From assembly GCA_014138725.1 (NCBI GenBank), contig JACJID010000001.1, forward strand, positions 744,001 through 808,000: a stretch of 64,000 bases of DNA. The letters run 5' to 3'. The DNA is from Kutzneria viridogrisea. GTDB lineage: Bacteria; Actinomycetota; Actinomycetes; Mycobacteriales; Pseudonocardiaceae. This document shows positions 57,339 to 64,000 of this stretch, in pieces. The notes under the pieces are model-generated. The model ran no database searches. It was not told the DNA's origin and saw nothing but the letters and a program-made list of their open reading frames with translations. Position 1 is the stretch's first letter; every line of letters starts with the position of its first letter. Position numbers and translations under genes: made by a program.

Positions 57339-58541
57339 TCAGAAGGCGGTCAGTCCGTTCGGGGTTCCGTTGCCGGTGGGACCGTCGTAGCCGGTCACGG
57401 CGGTGCAGAGGTAGTCGCCACCACATTCCTCGTACTGGATGTTGTTGCCGCCTATGACGTCGTTGAGCTGCGCGGCGTGCGCATACAGCCGGGACGCGTT
57501 CGGGTACTGGTCGTGGTGGCCGGCCAACGCGATCACCCCGGCTATGAACGGTGCTGAGGCACTCGTCCCGCCGACGACCGTCCAGCCTTGCGAGACAGAG
57601 GTCTCGTAGACGGCCGGGCCGGTATGGGGATCGGCCACCGCGGACACGTCGGCGACGGTCCTGCCAGGGCAGTTCGGATCGGTCTGCCACGCCGGTTTGG
57701 TCACCCAGGCCGAACATCCGCTGCTCGCGCCCTGCCAGGCCGATTCGGACCAGCCACGCGCGTTGTTCGCCTTGGTGAGTGACGTGCCGCCGACCGCGAC
57801 GACGCTCGGGTACACCGCCGGTGCGTTGGGGATGGTGAACCCGTTGTCACCGCTCGAAGCGACCATGGCCACACCAGGGTGGTTGTAGTAGGCGGCGAAA
57901 TCCTTGCTCACGTGGCTTTCGGCGGCGCCGTAGCTGTTCGACACGATGGTGGAACCGAGTTTCACCGAGGTGTTCACCGCGGTGCCCAACGCTTCGAACG
58001 AGGCGTCGTCGCCCTCCACCAGCAGGAGCTTGCACTGGGGGCAGGCCGCGGATGCCAGGTCGAGGTCGAGCGCGATCTCCACCTGCCATCCGCCCTGTGC
58101 CGGCGGCAGCGGGGCGGTGTCGCCGCGCTGGTTTACCTTGCGGAAGCAGCCGTTCGCCGTGGTGCACGGCGGAAGGCCGTAGGTTTTCCGGTACACCGCC
58201 AGGTCTTCCTCGGCGGTCGCGGAGTCTCCGGCGTCGACGATGGCGATGGTCTCGCCGGCTCCGCCGGTGGCTGGCAGGTGGTAGGCGGAGCGTAGGTCGG
58301 CCGGGCTGTACCCCGCAGGCAGCACGGAGGCACTGCCCGGCGCCGCCTGACCGCGCACGCCGAGCCCTCCGGACGGTCGATCGTCCACTGTGGCGAAACA
58401 ACGGGCGAAGCCCGGTGCGGCGGGGCCGCAGGCATCCCCTGAACGGACCGGCAGTGGTGTCGCGGGGGCGGCCGGGACGAGCGCGGCGGTCGTGGCGAGG
58501 GCGGCGGCCAGGGCCGCGAACAGGCGGCGAGTGCTGTTCAT
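57339..58541 (-). CDS. Secreted sedolisin-type (S53) serine-carboxyl peptidase
   Basis: A 400-residue exported protease. The signal peptide covers about residues 1-28 (RLFAALAAALATTAALVPA). The catalytic set is of the sedolisin kind: E and D in WQVEIALDLDLAS (ExxxD), oxyanion Asp in ASSGDNGFTIP and Ser in GGTSASAPFIAGVIA; a calcium-site-like end DVIGGNN...GYDGPTGNGTPNG follows. The pro-region typical of S53 enzymes (about 150 residues) is nearly absent: only about 60 residues separate the signal peptide from the catalytic fold. GGGGAGA precedes ATG 58541. The upstream gene, ending 17 bp before, encodes a subtilase-like protein with pro-region but no catalytic domain, so the two may work together. 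Confidence 0.88.
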   Translation of the reverse strand: MNSTRRLFAALAAALATTAALVPAAPATPLPVRSGDACGPAAPGFARCFATVDDRPSGGLGVRGQAAPGSASVLPAGYSPADLRSAYHLPATGGAGETIAIVDAGDSATAEEDLAVYRKTYGLPPCTTANGCFRKVNQRGDTAPLPPAQGGWQVEIALDLDLASAACPQCKLLLVEGDDASFEALGTAVNTSVKLGSTIVSNSYGAAESHVSKDFAAYYNHPGVAMVASSGDNGFTIPNAPAVYPSVVAVGGTSLTKANNARGWSESAWQGASSGCSAWVTKPAWQTDPNCPGRTVADVSAVADPHTGPAVYETSVSQGWTVVGGTSASAPFIAGVIALAGHHDQYPNASRLYAHAAQLNDVIGGNNIQYEECGGDYLCTAVTGYDGPTGNGTPNGLTAF

Positions 58542-58558
58542 CTTCTGTCTCCCCACGG

Positions 58559-60793
58559 TCAATTGCCGGACTTCGCGATGGTGTAGGCGTTGGTGATCGT
58601 CTGGCTGATCGCGTTGCCGGCCTTGTCCTGCGCGGTCACCTTCAGCGAGGGCGACTTTCCCGCCGCTTCGGGGAGATTCCGCCACACGGCCGCGTAGTTG
58701 CCCAGCGCCCCGGTGACCTTCGCCGGCGTCCAGGTGGCACCGTCGTCGAAGGACACCGAAACCGTTACCGACGTGATCGGCGAGTGCGATCCGGCCCCGC
58801 TGTAGGCCACGTGCCCGACGTGCAGGCCGAGCTTCTGGAGCGCGGCTTTCGAGGTCGTGGTGAGATCGGCGTCCAGCCGGTAGTCCACCGTGAGGGCGCC
58901 GAAAATCTGGCACGGCTGGGCGGGATTGGCGGCGTGACAGGTGTGTGGACCGGGCAGCGGGGTGTTCCTCGCGCCGGGGTCGTACTTGACGGTCAGCTCG
59001 GTCCGCAGCTTGCTCGCCTGCCCGACGCCGGGAATCGCCGTCCGGTCGACGTCCAGCACGCCCCGGAAGGTGGCCGGTGTCTTGGGCACCTCGACCACGG
59101 CGCCTTGGACGCCGTCCTGGTCGAACAGCTGTTTGTCGTCCCGGTACAGCGAATAGTGTGTCTGGGGCGAGTAGAACAACGGAACCGCGGTGTGGTCCGG
59201 CATGCTGTCCCGCAGCATCGGGATGCCCAGGGCGACCGTGCCGCCGGCGAAGCAGGCCTGACAGCTCTGTTTTCCGGTCCACTGCCCGAGACCGGCGGAG
59301 AGCGGGCCGCGGGACCAGTCGGTGGACGTGGTGGTTCCCGGGCGGTAGGTGTGCGGATCGGCCGTCATCAGCTGGCGTGACGAGCCTTTCATCTCGTACT
59401 GCGCCCATTTGGTGGTGTGGCTGGTGCCCAGGTAGTCGGTGAGCACCCCGGGCGCCGGAACGAAGAAACCCGTTCCGCCGAGGCCGTGCCGCAGGATCAC
59501 CGGGTCCACCGGGCCGTTGTCGATCGCGACGGGCACAGTGTCGGCGGGGTCGGTGTGCAGCACGTCCCGGACCGTGGCGAGTTCGCTTTCCTTGGTGGAG
59601 AACGACTGCTGAGCGGGAATGCCCTCGGCGGCGAACGAGAGGTCGACGCGGTAGCGGTCTTCGGCCTTGGGTGCCTTGCCTCCCCATTGCACCACGTAGT
59701 GCAGCCGGCCGGAGGTCGGCTTCGCGATCGGAGTGACGTACTCGGGGAGTTGGTATCCCACGACCGTGAGGGCGATTCCACGGTCGGCCGGATCCTCCCG
59801 GTAGAAACTGAGTGTGAGCAGGTCTTCGGTGGCGGGCTTCGGCGCGGTCACCTTGACCAGGGTGGTCGCGGTCCGCTCGTCGAGCGTGAGGGTGTGCGTG
59901 GTTGGGGAATCGTCGACGACAAACCCTTCCACCGTGGCGGTTCTCGAGGCCTTCACGGTTCCGTCCGCGTCGCGGTCGGTGAACGTCGAGTACGCCGCGT
60001 AGTGGCCCGCAGGCACGGCGATCCTGGTGACACCGTCCCTCACCTCGACGGTCTTGCTCGCCTTGGCCGCCGAATCGGTGTTGACCAGGCTCACCATGCC
60101 GTTGACCGATTTGCCGTTCAGGTCGGTGAGGGCGATCTCCAGGTAGTGCATCGGATAGCGGGGCTGCGCACCTTGGTCCTGGTCTTGCCGGGGCGCCCCG
60201 GCAAGCCTGATCGTGGCGGGCAGGGCGGTGCTCCCGGCCGGGCGCCCGGCGGCGAGGTCCTCGGCGATGCGCTGGTGTAGCGCGGCACCGAACGCGCGCG
60301 CGGACTCGAGGTCCAGATACCCCGTCGCGGTGTCCCGGGCGGCCGAAGTCAGGGTGATCCCGGGCAGTGCGGCCGGTGCCGCACCGTCCGGAAAGGACAG
60401 TTCGAGCGGTATTTTCCCGGTCTTGCCGACACCTGTCCTGGCGAGTGCCGTCACGTCGAACAACGACCGCTCCAGCTGACCGAGGTAGGGCATGGCGTCG
60501 GCCGGGATGACATACCGGTCGCCGCCGTCGGACTGGACGGACTGGACCATCTTGAGCTGCGCGGACGGAGACAGTGCGTAGTTCGTGACGCCGTTGGACT
60601 CCGGGAGGACCGTGACCTGGTCACCGGTGATCAGCGTGACCTGCTGTGCCGGCTGAGTTGTTTCGGTGAGCGCCGTGGCCGCAGGACTGTTCGCGCTCGC
60701 CGGTGTTGCCGACGCGCAGGACGCTCCCACTACCAGCGCGGCCACCACGGCGCCGCGCCGCGACATTCGTCGGTCGAATCCCCGTGTTCTCAC
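58559..60793 (-). CDS. Subtilase-like secreted protein lacking the S8 catalytic domain
   Basis: A 744-residue exported protein. An RR-containing signal (RRMSRRGAVVAALVVGASCA) is followed by the N-terminal segment usual in large actinomycete S8 peptidases (QQVTLITGDQVTVLPE, then YVIPADAMPYL, RSLFDVTALARTG). The normal next part with DTG, GHGTHVAG and GTSMAAPH is missing. The sequence goes straight to the accessory beta-domains of those peptidases (SVNGMVSLVNTDSA, GHYAAYSTFTDRDADG, STGRLHYVVQWGG-like) and ends in an immunoglobulin-like repeat (VSVSFDDGATWTPAKV, KAGNAISQTI). GTG 60793 is chosen because GGAGAGGAG lies 8 nt upstream. The co-transcribed S53 peptidase follows 17 bp on. A chaperone, inhibitor or substrate-binding role for that protease is inference. 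Confidence 0.82.
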   Translation of the reverse strand: MRTRGFDRRMSRRGAVVAALVVGASCASATPASANSPAATALTETTQPAQQVTLITGDQVTVLPESNGVTNYALSPSAQLKMVQSVQSDGGDRYVIPADAMPYLGQLERSLFDVTALARTGVGKTGKIPLELSFPDGAAPAALPGITLTSAARDTATGYLDLESARAFGAALHQRIAEDLAAGRPAGSTALPATIRLAGAPRQDQDQGAQPRYPMHYLEIALTDLNGKSVNGMVSLVNTDSAAKASKTVEVRDGVTRIAVPAGHYAAYSTFTDRDADGTVKASRTATVEGFVVDDSPTTHTLTLDERTATTLVKVTAPKPATEDLLTLSFYREDPADRGIALTVVGYQLPEYVTPIAKPTSGRLHYVVQWGGKAPKAEDRYRVDLSFAAEGIPAQQSFSTKESELATVRDVLHTDPADTVPVAIDNGPVDPVILRHGLGGTGFFVPAPGVLTDYLGTSHTTKWAQYEMKGSSRQLMTADPHTYRPGTTTSTDWSRGPLSAGLGQWTGKQSCQACFAGGTVALGIPMLRDSMPDHTAVPLFYSPQTHYSLYRDDKQLFDQDGVQGAVVEVPKTPATFRGVLDVDRTAIPGVGQASKLRTELTVKYDPGARNTPLPGPHTCHAANPAQPCQIFGALTVDYRLDADLTTTSKAALQKLGLHVGHVAYSGAGSHSPITSVTVSVSFDDGATWTPAKVTGALGNYAAVWRNLPEAAGKSPSLKVTAQDKAGNAISQTITNAYTIAKSGN

Positions 60794-61311
60794 GCCCGGT
60801 TCTCCTCTCCCGCCTGACAACATTCGGGAAATGGCTCGGTAAGCTGAGAAATCAGTGCACGACGAAGGTGGACTTCACCCGGCTTCCGGCTCCGTGCGCG
60901 CCGAGGCCGTGGCGCGACGACCGCGCCGGGCGGGCTCGCCTCCGGCCGGGACGGCAGAGTCCGTGGTCCTGGTCAGGATCGTGGACTGGACCATTTCCGA
61001 TGTCAACGGATGACTGGATTTCTGTCTTGACGGGCATTCCTGTCAGACGATCGGTGCGGTCGCGCTCCCGGCGCCCTGGGCCAACTGACCCACACCCCCG
61101 ATCTGCCGATCGCTGCTGCCGCCGTGCTGAGCGAGTGGACCGTCAGCGGCACCAACAGTTGAAGCATGTCGGGCGTGGTGGTCACCACGACCCGTGTCAC
61201 CACTTGCGACGTGATGGCGATCAGGCACGTACATCGGGCTGTAGCAGGTACGAAGGTGCAAACTCTTGCCCGGCAGGCGAATACGGGGCGTTGAGCGTGG
61301 TTGGATCAATC
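60794..61311. other. Gene-free intergenic region
   Basis: No gene is recognised in 518 bases between the divergent subtilase-like gene and the aldo-keto reductase. A short minus-strand frame (60852-61037) ends GAGSRVKSTFVVH but has no family signal. Promoters for both flanking genes are presumably here; I could not place them. Confidence 0.4.
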
Positions 61312-62262
61312 ATGGTTGCACTTCGCCCCCTCGGCTCCTCCGACCTCGCCGTGTCCCCGTTGTGCTTGGGCGGGAACGTGTTCGGCTGGACTGCCGACGA
61401 AGCACAATCGTTCGCGGTGCTCGACGCCTACTCCGATGCTGGCGGCAACTTCGTGGACACCGCCGACGCGTACATGTACCACTTCCCCGGCAACGAGGCG
61501 GGTCAGTCCGAGACCATCATCGGCAAGTGGCTTGCCGCCCGCGGTAACCGTGACGACATGGTCGTTGCGACCAAGGTCGGCGACCACCCCCGGTACAAGG
61601 GCCTCGCACCCGCGAACGTCAAGGCCGCCGCCGAGGAATCCCTGCGGCGGCTGGGTACCGACCGCATCGACCTCTACTACACCCACTTCGACGACGAGTC
61701 CGTCCCGGTCGAGGACATCATCACCGCGCTCGACAGCCTCGTGCGGTCCGGCAAGGTCCGCGCCATCGCGGCCTCCAACATCAGCCCCGAGCGGCTCTCC
61801 GCCTCGCTGGCCTTCTCCGACCGCGAGGGCCTGGCCCGCTACGTCGCGCTCCAGCCGCACTACAACCTCGTCTCGCGCGGCACCTACGAGGGTGAACGGC
61901 AGGAGATCGTGCAGCGCGAAGGGCTGGCCTGCGTCCCCTACTTCGCGCTGGCTTCCGGCTTCCTGACCGGCAAGTACCGCCCTGGCAAAACCGTCGAGAG
62001 CGTGCGTGACCTGCCCGGTCTGGCCGGCGGCTACGCCGACACCGAGCGCGGCGCGAAGGCGCTGGCCGCCCTGGGGGAAGTCGCCACGGCCCGCGGCGTG
62101 GAGATGGCGACCGTCGCGCTGGCCTGGCTTGCGCAGCAGCCGACGGTAGCCGCGCCGATCGCCTCCGCACGCACAGTCGAGCAGTTGTCGGCACTGGTCG
62201 CCCTGCACGACCTGCGCCTGTCCGAGGCCGAACTCCAGACCCTGACGGCCGCCTCGTCCTGA
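61312..62262 (+). CDS. Aldo-keto reductase (YghZ/AKR11-15 type)
   Basis: A 316-residue AKR: RPLGSSDLAVSPLCLGGNVFG at the start, catalytic D and Y in NFVDTADAYMYHFPG, K in VVATKVGDHP, and H in YYTHFDDESVPVED. Cofactor-binding APIASARTVEQLSAL is near the end. It reduces aldehydes or ketones with NADPH; the substrate is unknown. ATG 61312 has no clear Shine-Dalgarno, and the open frame upstream to 60703 is not protein-like. It stands alone and ends at a bidirectional hairpin. Confidence 0.9.
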   Translation: MVALRPLGSSDLAVSPLCLGGNVFGWTADEAQSFAVLDAYSDAGGNFVDTADAYMYHFPGNEAGQSETIIGKWLAARGNRDDMVVATKVGDHPRYKGLAPANVKAAAEESLRRLGTDRIDLYYTHFDDESVPVEDIITALDSLVRSGKVRAIAASNISPERLSASLAFSDREGLARYVALQPHYNLVSRGTYEGERQEIVQREGLACVPYFALASGFLTGKYRPGKTVESVRDLPGLAGGYADTERGAKALAALGEVATARGVEMATVALAWLAQQPTVAAPIASARTVEQLSALVALHDLRLSEAELQTLTAASS

Positions 62263-62279
62263 CCTGGGGTCGTCAGACG

Positions 62280-62317
62280 GCTCTGGGTGTGCCAAGAACA
62301 CTCGGCACACCCAGAGC
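62280..62317. terminator. Bidirectional hairpin terminator
   Basis: Perfect 14-bp arms GCTCTGGGTGTGCC (62280-62293) and GGCACACCCAGAGC (62304-62317) with a 10-nt loop between convergent genes ending at 62262 (+) and 62319 (-). Confidence 0.82.
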
Positions 62318-62318
62318 T

Positions 62319-63164
62319 TCAGTCCACAACTTGGACCGCTTTGAGGGCCTCGTCGGTCAAGTCGCCACGAGGGCCGACGGCGTTGGCCACGCCCAGGCAG
62401 GTGTCATTGCGGAAGATGCCCATTTCGTAGTGCACGGAATCCGCGTCGGCCGTGCGGACAGCAAGCCCGATCTCGTAGTCGCCCGGGTAGGTCACCTCGC
62501 CGAGATAGTGGATCTCGTACGACTGCGGGGGCAGGTCCGGCACCGGGCCCGCACCACCCGTTCCGATCGAATGCAGTGTGAACGCGGCAACGGCCTCGTC
62601 ATACCAAGTGGCCAATGCGACGAAATTTACGTGCTGATTGGAATCGACATCGCCGATCCGGGAGCGCAGCGGAGCCCAGTACGAGTAATGATCGCGTTGC
62701 AAGCGCTGTGGGCCGGGGCGGGCCGCCGACGGTCCTGTGTCCGGTAGCTGGAGTTCGGCCAGATCCGCGATCAGCTCCTCGGGAAGCTGAAGCGGCCCCG
62801 AGCTGTTGGCCAGCACGACAGTGGCGCCTCCACTGCCCACCTGCTCCTCGCCAGCCACGATCACTTGTTCGAAGGTGAACGACGAGCGTCCGACACGGCG
62901 GATACCAGTGTGTACCTGAACGCGGGCCCCGGTAAACCCAGCCTTAACGTGTCGACTGACATGTTGGCCAACAAGCAGAATAGTGTATGGACCGAACCCG
63001 CCCGTGGTCATGAGACGCTCAAAGCGGGGTAGCCGCAACCGGATCCGGGCATCCTCAAGCCACCGGGCCATACCGATCGTGCTTGCCGAGCCGTCTCGGC
63101 CGAGGTCGGCCTGCCGTACACGGAGGTCGATCTGGGTGGGAAAACCGTGATCGTTCGAGCTCAT
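62319..63164 (-). CDS. Double hot-dog acyl-ACP thioesterase-like protein
   Basis: A 281-residue protein with two hot-dog domains. First half: FPTQIDLRVRQADLGRDGSA, MARWLEDARIRLRLPRFERL, TILLVGQHVSRHVKAGF. Second half: SRIGDVDSNQHVNFVALATW, a close match to the acyl-ACP thioesterase active-site strand (D-x-N-x-H-x-N), then YEIHYLGEVTYPGDYEIGL. It should hydrolyse acyl-ACP or acyl-CoA. ATG 63164 is chosen because GAGG lies upstream; the longer frame to 63302 is Arg-rich and unconserved. It lies 118 bp downstream of an SDR on the same strand. Confidence 0.85.
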   Translation of the reverse strand: MSSNDHGFPTQIDLRVRQADLGRDGSASTIGMARWLEDARIRLRLPRFERLMTTGGFGPYTILLVGQHVSRHVKAGFTGARVQVHTGIRRVGRSSFTFEQVIVAGEEQVGSGGATVVLANSSGPLQLPEELIADLAELQLPDTGPSAARPGPQRLQRDHYSYWAPLRSRIGDVDSNQHVNFVALATWYDEAVAAFTLHSIGTGGAGPVPDLPPQSYEIHYLGEVTYPGDYEIGLAVRTADADSVHYEMGIFRNDTCLGVANAVGPRGDLTDEALKAVQVVD

Positions 63165-63282
63165 TCTGCTGACCTCAGGATAAAATCTGGCCGGACGCCG
63201 GCCTGGACGTCGGGCACCGCGCAGAGCATAGGCACTTCGGTCGCCGCCGATCCGGGCTTGGCGGTAATGGTCGCGATTATGG

Positions 63283-64000
63283 TCAGTGCCACAGCCAGTC
63301 ACTTTCCGGAACGATACGGAGTGCCGATGGCAGCGCCGCGAGAAGCGCCTCGGTCCGCGCGATGATAGCCGGCGCGGCTGAGTCGTCGGTGTGGATGTAG
63401 AGGCGTCCCTCGCGGATCGCGTCGAGAACCATGTTCCCGACCGTGTCGATGGACGTGCCGTGGTTGGTCAGGTCCGCCTGGAAACGCTCGAGGGCGCCAG
63501 CCATCCGCTCCGAGTGTGCCGGGGCGTGTTCCGGCCGCAACCGTTGGGTGTTGTTGACCAGGTCGGTGGCGACAGGGCCGGGGCACAGCAGGCTGACGCC
63601 GATGCCGTGCTGGGCAAGTTTGGCATGCAGCGACTCGGTCAGACCAACGATGGCGTACTTCGACGCGTGGTACAGGAAACCGGCATCGAACATCGCCAGC
63701 CCGGCCACGGACGCGGTGTTCACGATGTGGTGGTCGCCACCGTTGCTGATCATGCGTGGGACGAACGTCTGGATGCCGTTGTAGACACCGTTGACGTTGA
63801 TGTCCATGACCCAGTCCCAGAGGGCGTAGTCCATTGTCGCGGGCGAGACGTTGTCGAACACGCCGGCGTTGTTGACAAGCAGTGAGACCACGCCGAGGTC
63901 GGATTCGACTTGGTCCGCGACCCGGGCGTACGCCTCGCGATCGCGGACGTCGAGTACGTAGGTCTCGGTCTTGGTCAGGGGCGAAAGTTCGGCCCTGGCC
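63283..64000 (-). CDS. Short-chain dehydrogenase/reductase (5' end outside window)
   Basis: About 239 residues of an SDR that begins beyond the right edge. The window starts at ARAELSPLTKTETYVLDVRD, and NNAG is in SLLVNNAGVFDNVSP, the catalytic Ser in NTASVAGLAMF, Y and K in FLYHASKYAIVGLTE. The Rossmann glycine motif lies outside. The C-terminal part is longer than in most SDRs and lacks the usual DGG end, as in the RhlG/oxidoreductase-type group. It probably precedes the thioesterase in one transcript. Confidence 0.87.
   Translation of the reverse strand, partial: ARAELSPLTKTETYVLDVRDREAYARVADQVESDLGVVSLLVNNAGVFDNVSPATMDYALWDWVMDINVNGVYNGIQTFVPRMISNGGDHHIVNTASVAGLAMFDAGFLYHASKYAIVGLTESLHAKLAQHGIGVSLLCPGPVATDLVNNTQRLRPEHAPAHSERMAGALERFQADLTNHGTSIDTVGNMVLDAIREGRLYIHTDDSAAPAIIARTEALLAALPSALRIVPESDWLWH

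Noticed and set aside
57339-59687. One 782-residue minus-strand protein including the sedolisin
   Set aside because: Its first 380 residues overlap the subtilase-like gene in another frame and are protein-unlike. The sedolisin has its own signal peptide, start and ribosome site at 58541.
60703-61311. N-terminal extension of the aldo-keto reductase
   Set aside because: The upstream frame is Arg/Pro-rich and overlaps the divergent gene; AKR similarity starts at MVALRPLGSSDL (61312).

Overview
The window is high-GC (about 70 %) DNA with strongly GC-biased third codon positions, frequent GTG starts, many TetR/MarR/LysR/XRE regulators and secreted proteases. This points to a mycelial actinomycete. 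Gene content and the 25-bp-arm palindrome at 11992-12046 suggest Pseudonocardiales (Amycolatopsis/Saccharothrix type); the genus is inference. No rRNA, tRNA, CRISPR array, replication origin or intact prophage was seen. No stretch looks like ordinary core genome: it is an accessory chromosomal region with many IS and gene remnants.

Region 1 (1-12.1 kb) reads as the right end of a biosynthetic/self-resistance locus. It holds a left-truncated asparagine-synthase-type amidotransferase, a cupin-like protein, an XRE regulator with an NmrA-like oxidoreductase, and two very different isoleucyl-tRNA synthetases around a convergent MFS exporter. A broken NRPS adenylation-domain start follows the second synthetase. 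The first IleRS has the altered signature GTHH instead of HxxH. The second keeps HYGH but has lost the KMSKS lysines and the editing motifs. CGGTAAT boxes, paired or tandem, lie upstream of the cupin gene, ileS and the exporter/second synthetase. I read this as a locus for an isoleucine-related or IleRS-targeting metabolite; that is inference.

Region 2 (12.2-21 kb) carries a methyltransferase, a Tet(X)-like flavin monooxygenase with a divergent TetR and stacked operators, a GNAT, a flavohaemoprotein, a secreted protein, a decapitated glycosyltransferase, a MarR/VOC pair with two palindromic operators, and ISL3-type IS remains.

Region 3 (21-36.5 kb) holds catabolic and redox units. An AraC gene faces a four-gene operon (quinone oxidoreductase, TauD-type dioxygenase, BKACE enzyme, MFS). 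A GH114-like lipoprotein follows. An M20 amidohydrolase is translationally coupled to an alpha-oxoamine synthase and faces an XRE-cupin regulator. A secreted S33 peptidase gene is interrupted by one in-frame TAG. Two MmyB-type regulators, sharing one upstream box, flank an SDR and an aldo-keto reductase.

Region 4 (36.5-48.2 kb) holds a membrane-anchored NB-ARC/TPR protein, a short CoaD-like protein, a LysR/FAD-monooxygenase/SDR set, and a two-component system between a divergent S33 peptidase and a downstream trypsin-like protease.

Region 5 (48.2-54 kb) is an IS graveyard with at least three IS5-type fragments, a LysR fragment and one IS110 fragment. Between them lie a MarR/esterase pair, a membrane protein, and a LysR-controlled small operon whose last gene was cut.

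Region 6 (54-64 kb) has an ADH/TetR divergent pair, a P-loop kinase, secreted proteins, a sedolisin co-transcribed with a subtilase-like protein lacking its catalytic domain, an aldo-keto reductase, an acyl-ACP-thioesterase-like protein and an SDR running off the right edge. Several genes, including ileS and all three MmyB-type regulators, have a -10-like hexamer 6-7 nt before the start codon and so look leaderless.
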